Shown here piece after piece: positions 1 to 8,522 of a stretch of 54,843 nucleotides of DNA. Each line of letters starts with the position of its first letter. Positions within the stretch are counted from its first letter, which is position 1. Below the pieces are notes generated by a model that ran no database searches, was not told where the DNA came from, and saw nothing but the letters and a program-made list of their open reading frames with translations. The translations under genes and the position numbers were made by a program. The DNA comes from Lachnospiraceae bacterium (GTDB taxonomy: Bacteria > Bacillota > Clostridia > Lachnospirales > Lachnospiraceae). The DNA lies in NCBI GenBank assembly GCA_029219245.1, contig JAQXTA010000001.1, forward strand, positions 1-54,843. Direction: 5' to 3'.

Positions 1-159
1 TATGTGATTTCTGTCCGTCGGACCAAGAGTTTGCTTACAGCTTCCTTCAGATTCCACCTCACGATGGACACCCTTGCTGTTCGGCTATACACTTCCTCGT
101 TGCCTAGGCGTGTTCGGGACTTTCACCCGTTAGAGCGCGCCCATGGCGCGCAAACTAAA
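1..159. other. Structured non-coding segment at left edge, possible mobile-element end
   Basis: No convincing gene is seen here. The segment is richer in GC than its surroundings and carries several compact inverted repeats: GTCCG/CGGAC at 13-23, the 8-bp palindrome GCCTAGGC at 102-109 flanked by ACAC/GTGT (89-92, 110-113), and GCGCGCC/GGCGCGC at 135-151 with a 3-base loop. The look recalls non-coding ends of insertion elements that recur in gut Firmicutes, perhaps of IS110 type, but this is from memory and no transposase is present in the window. A short open frame through it has no recognisable product. The element, if real, continues off the left edge. Confidence 0.3.
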
Positions 160-185
160 AGAGAAACCTCAAAAAAGGTTTCTCT
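160..185 (-). terminator. Rho-independent terminator of the gap-pgk-tpiA operon
   Basis: A perfect 9-bp stem (AGAGAAACC at 160-168, GGTTTCTCT at 177-185) with an 8-base loop follows the tpiA stop on the minus strand. The minus-strand RNA continues into a U-rich stretch (TTTAGTTT), as expected of an intrinsic terminator. Confidence 0.75.
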
Positions 186-228
186 CTTATAATCATATTA
201 ACTGGTTTCTTCTGGTGCTTGCCAATTA

Positions 229-978
229 TTACTTGTAATTAACAATCTTTCCAAAATCAGGTTTCAACGCTGCACCACCGATAAGTCCTCCATCGATGTC
301 ATCTTTGGAAAGAAGTTCTGCAGCGTTAGACGCATTCATGGAACCGCCGTACTGAATACGTACTGCTTCTGCTGTAGCAACATCATACATCTCAGCAATA
401 ACCTCACGAATCATCTTACATACTTCCTGTGCCTGATCAGCTGTAGCTGTCTCGCCTGTTCCGATAGCCCAGATTGGCTCGTAAGCGATTACAAGTTCTT
501 TTACCTGATCTGCTGTTACATCTGTAAGATCCCATTTAATCTGTCTGGCAATCCACTCTTTATATGTGCCTGCTTTACGAAGGGCTAAAGACTCACCGCA
601 GCAAAGGATTGGCTTAAGACCGGCAGCAAATGCCTTCTTAACTTTAGCATTGATAAGAATATCATTCTCACCAAAGATATCTCTTCTCTCGGAATGTCCG
701 ATGATGATGTACTCAACACCAGCTTCCTTAAGCATAGGAGCAGAGATTTCACCTGTGAATGCACCTTTATCTTCAATATAGAAGTTCTCGGCACCAAGCT
801 TAACGTTGGTTCCTTTGATAGCCTCTGCTACCGGAACGATATCGATTGCGGGAACACAGTATACTACGTCAACTGCATCATTTACTACTAAATCCTTTAA
901 TGTTGCGCAAAGTTCAACTGCCTGGCTTGGAGTCATGTTCATCTTCCAGTTGCCAGCAATAATTTTTCTTCTTGCCAT
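229..978 (-). CDS. tpiA: Triosephosphate isomerase
   Basis: Cytosolic TIM-barrel enzyme that interconverts dihydroxyacetone phosphate and glyceraldehyde 3-phosphate in glycolysis. The 249-residue length is typical. Catalytic residues are visible: Lys12 in NWKMN, His95 in IIGHSERR and Glu167 in [11 protein letters not shown]. The start was placed at the ATG ending at 978, because AGAGGAG lies just upstream and the family begins with [12 protein letters not shown]; the open frame runs 21 codons further up but that part has no homology. It is the last gene of the gap-pgk-tpiA operon, 40 bases after pgk, and is followed by a terminator. The phosphoglycerate mutase and enolase genes that often follow in Clostridia are not here. 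Confidence 0.97.
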   Translation of the reverse strand: MARRKIIAGNWKMNMTPSQAVELCATLKDLVVNDAVDVVYCVPAIDIVPVAEAIKGTNVKLGAENFYIEDKGAFTGEISAPMLKEAGVEYIIIGHSERRDIFGENDILINAKVKKAFAAGLKPILCCGESLALRKAGTYKEWIARQIKWDLTDVTADQVKELVIAYEPIWAIGTGETATADQAQEVCKMIREVIAEMYDVATAEAVRIQYGGSMNASNAAELLSKDDIDGGLIGGAALKPDFGKIVNYK

Positions 979-1018
979 GATTCTGTTCTCCTCTATTATT
1001 ACTATTTTATTTTCCGTT

Positions 1019-2251
1019 TTATTTATCATCAGCAGCCACAACGCCCGGAAGTGCCTTACCCTCTAAGAACTCTAAGGAAGCACCGCCGCCGGTAGAGATG
1101 TGGCTCATCTTATCAGCGAAACCAAGCTGGTTAACTGCTGCTGCGGAGTCACCACCACCGATGATGGTTGTTGCATCTGTTTCAGCAAGCGCTTTTGCTA
1201 CTGCAATGGTTCCGGCTGCCAGTGTAGGGTTCTCGAATACACCCATTGGTCCGTTCCAAACAACAGTCTTAGCAGATTTTACAGCGTCAGCATACAATTC
1301 TGCTGTCTTCGTACCAATATCAAGACCCTCTTTGTCAGCAGGGATTGCTGTTGCATCTACAATCTGAACATCGATTGGTCCATCGATTGGATCCGGGAAA
1401 TGATCTGCAATGGTTGTATCAATCGGAAGTAACAGCTTTTTGCCAAGTTTCTCAGCTTTTGCCATCATTTCCTTACAGTAATCAATTTTCTCATTATCCA
1501 CAAGAGAATTACCAACTTCATAGCCTTTTGCTTTTAAGAAGGTAAATGCCATACCACCACCGATAATCAGTGTATCAGCTTTTTCAAGAAGGTTATCGAT
1601 TACATTCAGCTTATCAGCTACTTTAGCACCACCAAGGATAGCTACGAAAGGTCTTACAGGGTTCTCTACCGCATTTCCAAGGAAGTCAATTTCTTTCTGC
1701 ATAAGGTAACCAACTGCATTATTACCACCTTTTTCAGTGATATACTTTGTAACAACTGCTACGGAAGCATGGGCTCTGTGTGCAGAACCGAAAGCATCAC
1801 ATACATAATCATCTGCAAGATCTGCGAGTTCTTTTGCAAATGCTTCGCCGGCCTCTGAAGGTTTTGTCTCCTCTTTGCCGCGGAAACGTGTATTCTGAAG
1901 TAATACAACATCTCCTTCTTTCATAGCTTCTACTGCTTTGGTAGCAGCTTCGCCTGTTACGTTATAATCAGCAACGAAATTAACTTCTTTGCCTAATTTC
2001 TCAGATAATCTTTTTGCAACCGGTGCCAAAGATTCGCCTTCATTCGGGCCATTCTTTACTTTACCGAGGTGAGAGCAAAGAATAACTTTGCCACCATCGT
2101 TTAATAATTTTTTGATGGTAGGAAGTGCTGCTACAATACGTGTTTCATCAGTAATTTCACCATTTTTAAGAGGTACGTTGAAATCACATCTTACAAGAAC
2201 GCGTTTTCCCTTTACGTTGATGTCATCTACGGATTTTTTATTTAATCCCAT
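1019..2251 (-). CDS. pgk: Phosphoglycerate kinase
   Basis: Transfers the acyl phosphate of 1,3-bisphosphoglycerate to ADP, the first ATP-yielding step of lower glycolysis; cytosolic monomer. The N-terminal substrate-binding motif ([11 protein letters not shown]), the [10 protein letters not shown] segment, the GGGMAFTF segment and the C-terminal nucleotide-binding GGGDSAAAV loop are all present. At 410 residues it is slightly longer than usual. The ATG ending at 2251 is preceded by AGGAGG; 16 extra in-frame codons upstream look untranslated. It lies between gap and tpiA, and a strong hairpin separates it from gap, so its level may differ from that of gap. Confidence 0.97.
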   Translation of the reverse strand: MGLNKKSVDDINVKGKRVLVRCDFNVPLKNGEITDETRIVAALPTIKKLLNDGGKVILCSHLGKVKNGPNEGESLAPVAKRLSEKLGKEVNFVADYNVTGEAATKAVEAMKEGDVVLLQNTRFRGKEETKPSEAGEAFAKELADLADDYVCDAFGSAHRAHASVAVVTKYITEKGGNNAVGYLMQKEIDFLGNAVENPVRPFVAILGGAKVADKLNVIDNLLEKADTLIIGGGMAFTFLKAKGYEVGNSLVDNEKIDYCKEMMAKAEKLGKKLLLPIDTTIADHFPDPIDGPIDVQIVDATAIPADKEGLDIGTKTAELYADAVKSAKTVVWNGPMGVFENPTLAAGTIAVAKALAETDATTIIGGGDSAAAVNQLGFADKMSHISTGGGASLEFLEGKALPGVVAADDK

Positions 2252-2287
2252 TTTATTTTCCTCCTTACATTTCCCTATTAACAACAA

Positions 2288-2311
2288 GGTCCGGCCCAAC
2301 GAGGCCGGACC
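2288..2311 (-). terminator. Intercistronic hairpin between gap and pgk
   Basis: Perfect 9-bp GC-rich stem (GGTCCGGCC at 2288-2296, GGCCGGACC at 2303-2311) with a 6-base loop, in the 102-base gap between the gap stop and the pgk start. On the minus strand it is followed by TTGTTGTT rather than a clean U run. It is better read as a partial terminator or an mRNA-stabilising or processing hairpin than as a full stop of transcription. Confidence 0.6.
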
Positions 2312-2353
2312 AAAATTGATCTTAGCTTAGATTCTTATCAATACTTAGATGAA

Positions 2354-3355
2354 TTAGCCTAACTCAGCGAAGTATTTAATTGTTCTAACCATCTGGCTTG
2401 TGTAGCTGTTCTCGTTATCATACCAAGAAACAACCTGAACTAAGTTGTCTTCGCCAACCATTGTCTGTGTTGCATCGAAGAGAGAACCAAATCTCATACC
2501 GATGATATCGGAAGAAACGATTTCTTCTTCATTGTAACCGAAGGATTCGTTAGCTGCTGCTTTCATAGCTGCATTGATTTCTTCTTTTGTTACGGATTTC
2601 TCAACTGTTGCTACTAAGATTGTTGTAGAACCTGTAGGGGTAGGAACACGCTGAGCAGAACCAATCAATTTACCATTTAATTCAGGAATAACAAGACCGA
2701 TTGCTTTTGCAGCACCTGTGCTGTTAGGAACGATGTTGATAGCACCTGCACGAGATCTTCTTAAGTCACCTTTTCTCTGAGGACCATCAAGAATCATCTG
2801 ATCACCTGTGTATGCATGAATTGTGCTCATGATACCAGATTTGATTCCTGCTAAGTCATTAAGAGCTTTAGCCATAGGAGCTAAGCAGTTTGTTGTACAG
2901 GAAGCTGCAGAAATAATCTTGTCTTCTTTTGTTAATGTTGTGTGGTTTACATTGTAAACGATTGTAGGAAGGTCATTTCCTGCCGGAGCAGAGATAACAA
3001 CTTTCTTAGCACCTGCATTGATGTGTGCCTGTGCTTTTTCTTTGGATGTATAGAAACCGGAGCACTCTAATACTACATCTACTCCAAGTTCTCCCCAAGG
3101 ACAATTGTTTGCATCTGGCTCTTTGTAGATTTTAAGAGTCTTTCCATCAACAGTGATGGAATCTTCACCAGCTGAAACTGTATCAGCTTTCTCATATTTA
3201 CCCTGAGAAGAATCATATTTTAACAAGTGAGCCAACATTTTAGGGCTTGTTAAATCGTTGATTGCTACTACTTCGTATCCTTCTGCACCGAACATCTGTC
3301 TGAATGCAAGACGACCGATACGACCAAAACCATTAATTGCTACTTTTACTGCCAT
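2354..3355 (-). CDS. gap: Glyceraldehyde-3-phosphate dehydrogenase, type I
   Basis: Oxidises and phosphorylates glyceraldehyde 3-phosphate to 1,3-bisphosphoglycerate with NAD+; cytosolic tetramer of glycolysis. The 333 residues show the Rossmann motif NGFGRIGRL (residues 8-16), Asp34 in AINDL, which fits NAD preference, the nucleophile Cys153 in SCTTNCLAP and His180 in [10 protein letters not shown]. The start at 3355 has an AGGAGG-type site a few bases upstream. It is the first gene of the gap-pgk-tpiA operon, with its own promoter and an elaborate inverted-repeat leader, so it is probably the main regulated gene of the unit. Confidence 0.97.
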   Translation of the reverse strand: MAVKVAINGFGRIGRLAFRQMFGAEGYEVVAINDLTSPKMLAHLLKYDSSQGKYEKADTVSAGEDSITVDGKTLKIYKEPDANNCPWGELGVDVVLECSGFYTSKEKAQAHINAGAKKVVISAPAGNDLPTIVYNVNHTTLTKEDKIISAASCTTNCLAPMAKALNDLAGIKSGIMSTIHAYTGDQMILDGPQRKGDLRRSRAGAINIVPNSTGAAKAIGLVIPELNGKLIGSAQRVPTPTGSTTILVATVEKSVTKEEINAAMKAAANESFGYNEEEIVSSDIIGMRFGSLFDATQTMVGEDNLVQVVSWYDNENSYTSQMVRTIKYFAELG

Positions 3356-3393
3356 TTTAGTTTCCTCCTAAAATTGAATATAAATTTTATATC

Positions 3394-3435
3394 ATTTTAT
3401 CAACCTGACAAAACAGATTGATAAAATTTTGTCAG
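3394..3435 (-). promoter_or_regulatory. Interlocked inverted repeats in the gap leader (operator or RNA switch)
   Basis: Two perfect inverted repeats are interleaved: ATTTTATCAA (3394-3403) with TTGATAAAAT (3418-3427), and CTGACAAAA (3405-3413) with TTTTGTCAG (3427-3435). The right half by itself forms the near-palindrome TGATAAAATTTTGTCA (3419-3434). The block begins right at the predicted transcription start of gap. It could be a repressor operator (CggR, Rex and similar factors control gap in Firmicutes) or a leader with alternative hairpins. Which protein binds it cannot be told from sequence. Confidence 0.55.
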
Positions 3436-3442
3436 CAGGATT

Positions 3443-3471
3443 ATTGTACCTAATTTGTCCCAAAAATTCAA
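3443..3471 (-). promoter_or_regulatory. Sigma-A-type promoter of gap-pgk-tpiA
   Basis: On the minus strand, TTGAAT (-35, 3466-3471) and TACAAT (-10, 3443-3448) are separated by 17 bases. Transcription would start near 3436, at the edge of the inverted-repeat block. Confidence 0.6.
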
Positions 3472-3552
3472 GACGTAAATCAAAAATAATTGGAATTTAA
3501 TGTGAAATCCTTTATAAAAACTAATTTTCAAGAGTCTATAATTCAAAAATCG

Positions 3553-3581
3553 TTGCTATTTTACCGTAAATCAGCTACACT
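3553..3581 (+). promoter_or_regulatory. Probable promoter of hisJ
   Basis: TTGCTA at 3553-3558 and TACACT at 3576-3581 with a 17-base spacer, 45 bases before the hisJ start. The 271-base intergenic region therefore carries divergent promoters. Confidence 0.5.
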
Positions 3582-3626
3582 AAGAAATAGGACACAGACT
3601 TAATATAACACAAAAGGAGATAAACT

Positions 3627-4445
3627 ATGCCAATTACTGCTGATTATCATCTGCATTCTTCTTTTTCAGGTGATTCCGATACCCCGATGGAAGAAATGAT
3701 ATTAGGAGGAATACGGGAGGGTCTGACACAAATGTGCTTTACCGAGCACAATGACTTTGATTATCCTGCTTCTCCCAAGGAACCGGAAAATATTTTTGAA
3801 TTAAATCCGGATTCTTATTTATATGATTTTCTAAAATTAAAAGAAAAATATGCTAGCAGAATGAAATTATGTTTTGGCTTAGAACTTGGATTACAGCCAC
3901 AGATTGCCAAAAAAAATGCAGCTTTTGCCAAAGCACATGCATACGATTTTATTATTGCTTCTACCCATGTCTGCAATGGTAAAGACCCTTATTATCCTTC
4001 CTTTTTTGAAGGGCGGACACAGGAAGAAGCTAACCGCGAGTATTTCGAATCCATTCTCGAGAACCTTAAAGTATTCAGTAATTTTGACGTTTACGGTCAT
4101 CTGGATTATGTTGTGCGCTACGGTCCACGTAAAGACAAGGATTACAACTACGAACAATATCTTGATATTATTGATAAAATTTTGGAAAAACTGATTGATG
4201 GCGGTAAAGGTATCGAAATCAATACCGGCAGCCTTTCCCGCGGTACTCTGGATGTAAGTCCATGCTCTGACATCGTTTACCGTTTTAAGGAACTGGGTGG
4301 TGAAATCATCACTGTCGGTTCTGATGCGCATACACCAAATATGGTTGCGGCAGACTTTGACAGAGCCACTCACGTTTTAGCCGAATGTGGATTCAGGTAT
4401 TATTGTACCTTTGAGGGACGAAGACCTACCTTTCACAGAATATGA
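3627..4445 (+). CDS. hisJ: PHP-family histidinol-phosphatase
   Basis: Likely hydrolyses histidinol phosphate to histidinol in histidine biosynthesis, as a metal-dependent PHP-fold phosphatase. The 272 residues match HisJ in length. Metal-binding motifs of the PHP fold are visible: DYHLHSSFSGD near the N-terminus, FTEHNDFDYP around residue 40, and SDAHTP near residue 235. AAAGGAG precedes the ATG by a suitable distance. No other his gene is nearby, so the assignment to histidine synthesis rests on family resemblance; another phosphoester substrate is possible. Its last 69 bases overlap the 3' end of a convergent small gene. Confidence 0.8.
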   Translation: MPITADYHLHSSFSGDSDTPMEEMILGGIREGLTQMCFTEHNDFDYPASPKEPENIFELNPDSYLYDFLKLKEKYASRMKLCFGLELGLQPQIAKKNAAFAKAHAYDFIIASTHVCNGKDPYYPSFFEGRTQEEANREYFESILENLKVFSNFDVYGHLDYVVRYGPRKDKDYNYEQYLDIIDKILEKLIDGGKGIEINTGSLSRGTLDVSPCSDIVYRFKELGGEIITVGSDAHTPNMVAADFDRATHVLAECGFRYYCTFEGRRPTFHRI

Positions 4446-4706
4446 TCCGTCAAAAAAATTGATTTTGTCCTTTGCTTCCTCCACTTTCTGAAAAATAGCT
4501 GCCTTGGCGATGCTTTTCTGACTGCTGTTGACGCAGATGACGTATCTGCCTTCCTTGCAGGCAAATCCTTTTTGAAATTTAATAAAAAAGGATACGCCTG
4601 CACCAAAGAAGGCTTTTTTTATCATCTCTTTTGTTTCTTTATCATAAACTTCACATAATTCAATTTCATTATTTACTTTTACATGGGTAAATTTTGATTC
4701 TATCAT
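4377..4706 (-). CDS. Small protein of unknown function
   Basis: I do not recognise this 109-residue protein. It has no signal peptide or membrane segment, three scattered cysteines and a mixed charged composition compatible with a small soluble domain. It is taken as real because a strong AGAGGAG site stands 8 bases before the ATG and an extended -10 (TGCTACAAT, 4746-4754 on the complement) lies just upstream. Its 3' 69 bases run antisense to the end of hisJ, which is unusual for two conserved genes; the coding end could be younger than the rest. Confidence 0.55.
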   Translation of the reverse strand: MIESKFTHVKVNNEIELCEVYDKETKEMIKKAFFGAGVSFFIKFQKGFACKEGRYVICVNSSQKSIAKAAIFQKVEEAKDKINFFDGSYSVKGRSSSLKGTIIPESTFG

Positions 4707-4817
4707 TTTTCATACTCCTCTTTTTCACTCATCTTACGAGTACCTATTGTAGCACAGTAAGTGTGAAAATATCGTGAAGGAAAATGATAGATTTTCTTAA
4801 GTTTTTCTTACGATGCC

Positions 4818-5900
4818 TTACTTCTTTATAATAACGCCACCGCCAAGCACATATTCATCCTCATAAAAGACTACTGCCTGGCCCGGTGTTACTGCCCGGA
4901 CCGGAGCATGAAAAGTGCATTTTACAGTGTCCTCAGCTACCTTTTCTATTCGACATTTTTCCCCTTTATGTGCATATCTTATCTTGGCAAGTACTTCTCT
5001 TGGCTCCTGTAAATCCGCAATACTCATATAGTTGAGATGACTGCAATACAGCGTATCCGAAAAAACGTCTTCATTCTCTCCAATGACCACCTCATCGGTT
5101 TCCGGTCGGATATCCGTTACAAAAACAGGATGTCCCATGGCCAGATTCAGTCCTTTTCGCTGTCCGATTGTATAATGGGTAATTCCCAGATGTTCTCCAA
5201 GCACCTCGCCATCCTTGGTTACAAATTTTCCCTTTCCCGGCACTCTTTCTGCCGCCTCTCTGTCAATAAAAGCCGCATAATCATGATCCGGAATAAAACA
5301 AATTTCCTGGCTGTCCGGCTTATGTGCTACCGGAAGATTCTCCCGTTCTGCAATCTTTCGTATTGCCTCTTTGGTATAATCTCCTACCGGCATCAAGGTA
5401 TGGGCAAGCTGATACTGTGTCAGGTTATAAAGAGCATATGTCTGGTCTTTTGCTGCCGTTACGGAATTACGAATGGCATATCTTCCATTTGCAAGCTTTA
5501 TAATTCTTGCATAATGTCCCGTTGCAATAAAGTCTGCTCCAATTTCCATACTTCTTTGCAGTAACGACTCCCACTTCACATACCGGTTGCAGGCGATGCA
5601 TGGATTCGGTGTTCTGCCTGCCAGATATTCTTCCACAAAATAGTCCATAACATTTTCTTTAAATTCTTTTTTAAAATTCATAACATAGTATGGAATATCA
5701 AGATGCTGTGCTACCCTTCTGGCATCATCCACCGCAGAAAGCCCGCAGCATCCACCGTTTTCCTCCTGTGCTGCCGTTTCCTCATCCTGCCATATCTGCA
5801 TGGTAACGCCAATCACATCATATCCCTGTTCTTTTAACAGATAGGCCGCTACGGAAGAGTCCACACCGCCCGACATTCCTACAACTACTTTTTTTTTCAT
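4818..5900 (-). CDS. mnmA: tRNA-specific 2-thiouridylase
   Basis: Thiolates U34 of the wobble position in tRNA for Lys, Glu and Gln, using ATP and persulfide sulfur. The PP-loop GMSGGVDSS sits at the N-terminus; the catalytic cysteine pair is in NPCIACNRY and in the SQEICFI segment; the C-terminal beta domain is complete (360 residues in all). The start at 5900 was chosen because the family begins a few residues before VVVGMSGG. No cysteine desulfurase gene is adjacent, so the sulfur donor must be encoded elsewhere. Confidence 0.96.
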   Translation of the reverse strand: MKKKVVVGMSGGVDSSVAAYLLKEQGYDVIGVTMQIWQDEETAAQEENGGCCGLSAVDDARRVAQHLDIPYYVMNFKKEFKENVMDYFVEEYLAGRTPNPCIACNRYVKWESLLQRSMEIGADFIATGHYARIIKLANGRYAIRNSVTAAKDQTYALYNLTQYQLAHTLMPVGDYTKEAIRKIAERENLPVAHKPDSQEICFIPDHDYAAFIDREAAERVPGKGKFVTKDGEVLGEHLGITHYTIGQRKGLNLAMGHPVFVTDIRPETDEVVIGENEDVFSDTLYCSHLNYMSIADLQEPREVLAKIRYAHKGEKCRIEKVAEDTVKCTFHAPVRAVTPGQAVVFYEDEYVLGGGVIIKK

Positions 5901-6032
5901 GTGCTGTAACCTTTCTTTTCTCTTCATTTCTATTCTTATTGCTTATTCCTATTATTCCCTGCTATCATCCCGGTTCTTCTTATCTTTCATAATGCATATT
6001 ATGAAATAATAAATCCATTTTCGGGTGTTCCC

Positions 6033-7382
6033 ATGAAACACAAAAACCCTCTTGTTATTGGAACCGTTGTTCTTACACTGACCGGACTGCTCAGCCGTTT
6101 TATTGGCTTTTTTTATCGCATTTTTCTGTCCAAAGTATTTGGAGCAGAAGGTATGGGGATTTATCAGCTTATTTCACCTGTATTGGCACTTTCCTTTTCC
6201 CTGACTGTATCCGGTATGCAGACTGCCATTTCAAAATATGTGGCAAGTGAAACAACAACGCATGACTATAAAACCTCTTTCCGTACACTCTGGGTCGGCT
6301 TTCTTCTTTCCATGTTGCTCTCCTTTGGTTGTATGTTTTTTATTTACGGCTTTTCTGACTGGATTGCCGTAACCTTCCTGATGGAAAAAAGAACCGCGCC
6401 CCTTCTTCGTATTATATCACTTTCTATCCCGATGGCTACCGTACATTCCTGCATCAACGGATATTTTTACGGAATCAAAAAAACAGCAGTTCCCGCCCTA
6501 TCCCAGTTAGCAGAACAGGTGGTTCGCGTGGGTTCTGTTTATGTCATTTATCACCTTTGTCTTGCACATAATATGACACCCACCATAAGCTTTGCGGTTG
6601 TCGGTCTGGTTATCGGAGAATCTGCTTCTATGGTTGTATCGGTAATTGCTATTTTATGCCGTTCTTTCCGTTTATCCCACAAAAGACCAATAAAACAAAA
6701 ATGCCACAATGATAGTTATTCACAAATTACCGGAAAACTGCTGCAGCTTGCAGTTCCTCTTTCTGCAAACCGTATTATTATCAATATTCTGCAAAGTATC
6801 GAATCCGTTTTTATTCCGAACCGTCTGATGGCTTATGGCTTAAATAACGCGGACGCTCTGGGTGTATATGGTGTGCTGACCGGAATGAGTCTGCCCCTCA
6901 TTTTGTTTCCGTCTGCCATTACCAACTCTATCTCCGTACTGTTACTTCCCATGGTTTCGGAAGCCGATGCAAACGGCAACAACCATGCAGTCAACAAAGC
7001 TATCTTAACTTCGATTAAGTATTGTCTGCTACTCGGCTTTGGCTGCACCGCATTCTTTTTATTAACCGGGCGGTTTGCCGGAAGCTTTCTGTTTGACAGC
7101 GAGCTTGCCGGAAGCTTTATTTTAACCTTAAGCTTTATCTGCCCATTTCTGTATATTGCAAGTACGCTGAACAGTATTCTAAACGGTCTTGGTAAAACAA
7201 CGCTGACTTTTGCTTACAGCATTATCAGTCTGCTTGTCCGCTTATTATTTGTCTTTTTTGCCATTCCTGTCTGGGGTATTAAAGGATATCTGTGGGGCAT
7301 GCTTGCAAGCCAGATGGTTCAGACTACTCTATGCACCATGTCTTCTCTGCGTATTTTCCACATAAGCAAACAAAGCAAATAG
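6033..7382 (+). CDS. SpoVB-like polysaccharide flippase (MOP superfamily)
   Basis: Polytopic membrane protein of 449 residues with about 12-14 hydrophobic segments and the N-terminal signature of SpoVB/MurJ-type lipid-linked oligosaccharide flippases (TGLLSRFIGFFYRI, then FGAEGMGIYQLISP). SpoVB acts in spore cortex formation; related proteins export cell-wall or polysaccharide precursors. There is no clear Shine-Dalgarno before the ATG at 6033, so expression may be weak or the start uncertain. It lies between divergent mnmA and the aroG-type gene without an obvious operon partner. A second, longer MOP flippase is encoded at 25417-27147. Confidence 0.75.
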   Translation: MKHKNPLVIGTVVLTLTGLLSRFIGFFYRIFLSKVFGAEGMGIYQLISPVLALSFSLTVSGMQTAISKYVASETTTHDYKTSFRTLWVGFLLSMLLSFGCMFFIYGFSDWIAVTFLMEKRTAPLLRIISLSIPMATVHSCINGYFYGIKKTAVPALSQLAEQVVRVGSVYVIYHLCLAHNMTPTISFAVVGLVIGESASMVVSVIAILCRSFRLSHKRPIKQKCHNDSYSQITGKLLQLAVPLSANRIIINILQSIESVFIPNRLMAYGLNNADALGVYGVLTGMSLPLILFPSAITNSISVLLLPMVSEADANGNNHAVNKAILTSIKYCLLLGFGCTAFFLLTGRFAGSFLFDSELAGSFILTLSFICPFLYIASTLNSILNGLGKTTLTFAYSIISLLVRLLFVFFAIPVWGIKGYLWGMLASQMVQTTLCTMSSLRIFHISKQSK

Positions 7383-7383
7383 C

Positions 7384-7412
7384 TTGCGGTTCTCTATTCA
7401 ATATACTATAAT
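7384..7412 (+). promoter_or_regulatory. Promoter of the DAHP synthase gene
   Basis: TTGCGG (7384-7389), 17-base spacer, TATAAT (7407-7412), starting directly after the stop of the flippase gene. A small hairpin (TAGCC 7423-7427, GGCTA 7436-7440) lies in the 5' untranslated region. Confidence 0.65.
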
Positions 7413-7466
7413 ATATGTGTTTTAGCCAGATAAAAGGCTATAAAATACAAACAAGAGGTGTAAAAA

Positions 7467-8495
7467 ATGTCTTTTCAATTTGTTACAAAGCTTCCTACTC
7501 CGGATGAAATCCGGGCAGAATTTCCGGTTCCGGCTCATCTTGCCAAATTAAAGGAGCAGCGCGATAAAGAAATCGGTGATGTGATTACCGGAAAAAGCAA
7601 TAAATTTCTTGTCATTATCGGACCATGTTCGGCAGACAACGAAGATTCCGTCTGTGATTATATCAGCAGACTTGCCAAAGTCAATGAAAAAGTGCAGGAT
7701 AAACTGATTCTGATTCCAAGAATCTATACCAATAAGCCACGAACAACCGGAGAAGGCTACAAGGGTATTGTCAGCCAGCCCGACCCGGAGAAAAAACCAG
7801 ATTATCGGGCGGGACTCATTGCCATGCGTAAAATGCATATCCGGGCTATGGAAGAATCCGGATTAACGGCAGCGGATGAAATGCTCTATCCGGATAACTG
7901 GGGATATGTGGAAGATATCCTTTCCTATGTTGCCATTGGAGCACGTTCTGTTGAAGACCAGCAGCACCGTATGACGGTCAGTGGTTTTGATGTTGCAAGC
8001 GGTATGAAAAATCCAACAAGCGGTACGCTCTCTGTTATGCTAAACTCTGTCTATGCTGCACAGCATCCACACTCCTTTACCTATCGGGGCTTTGAGGTAA
8101 AAACAACCGGTAATCCGTTAGCCCATACGGTACTACGTGGTGCTGTTAATAAAAATGGACAAAGTATTCCCAATTATCATTATGAAGACTTAATGAAACT
8201 CTTTACATTATATCAGGAATATGACCTTGTTAATCCTGCATGCATTATTGATGCAAACCACAATAATTCCAATAAGGCCTATGAGCAGCAGATAAGAATT
8301 GTAAAGGAAGTCATGCACAGCAGGAAATTATGCAGTGATATTCACACACTGGTAAAAGGAGTTATGATTGAAAGTTACCTTGAAGAAGGCTGTCAGAAAA
8401 TCGGTGAAGGCATCTATGGAAAGTCCATTACCGACCCATGTCTTGGCTGGGAAGCTTCTGAAAAGCTGATTTATGATATTGCTGAATATGAATAA
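7467..8495 (+). CDS. 3-deoxy-7-phosphoheptulonate synthase (AroG-type, class I)
   Basis: Condenses phosphoenolpyruvate and erythrose 4-phosphate, the first step of the shikimate pathway. The 342 residues carry the family's IIGPCSAD motif near residue 51, the NKPRTTGEGYKG phosphoenolpyruvate-binding segment near residue 91, GARSVEDQQHR around residue 152 and the metal-binding DANHNNSNK near residue 261. It resembles the enterobacterial AroF/G/H class and has no added chorismate mutase or ACT domain. GAGGTG lies before the start. It has its own promoter and shares a bidirectional terminator with convergent xerD. Feedback specificity cannot be read from the sequence. Confidence 0.92.
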   Translation: MSFQFVTKLPTPDEIRAEFPVPAHLAKLKEQRDKEIGDVITGKSNKFLVIIGPCSADNEDSVCDYISRLAKVNEKVQDKLILIPRIYTNKPRTTGEGYKGIVSQPDPEKKPDYRAGLIAMRKMHIRAMEESGLTAADEMLYPDNWGYVEDILSYVAIGARSVEDQQHRMTVSGFDVASGMKNPTSGTLSVMLNSVYAAQHPHSFTYRGFEVKTTGNPLAHTVLRGAVNKNGQSIPNYHYEDLMKLFTLYQEYDLVNPACIIDANHNNSNKAYEQQIRIVKEVMHSRKLCSDIHTLVKGVMIESYLEEGCQKIGEGIYGKSITDPCLGWEASEKLIYDIAEYE

Positions 8496-8500
8496 AAATG

Positions 8501-8522
8501 GGCTCATCCGCGAGGATGAGCC
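8501..8522. terminator. Bidirectional terminator shared by the DAHP synthase gene and xerD
   Basis: A perfect 9-bp stem (GGCTCATCC at 8501-8509, GGATGAGCC at 8514-8522) closes on the tetraloop GCGA. It starts six bases after the DAHP synthase stop. On the minus strand it encodes the last xerD codons and contains the xerD stop (8504-8506), then runs into a U-rich stretch. Confidence 0.8.

Noticed and set aside
4..192. Short plus-strand open frame at the left edge
   Set aside because: It crosses several hairpins and the tpiA terminator, has no ribosome site and no recognisable product; more likely non-coding.
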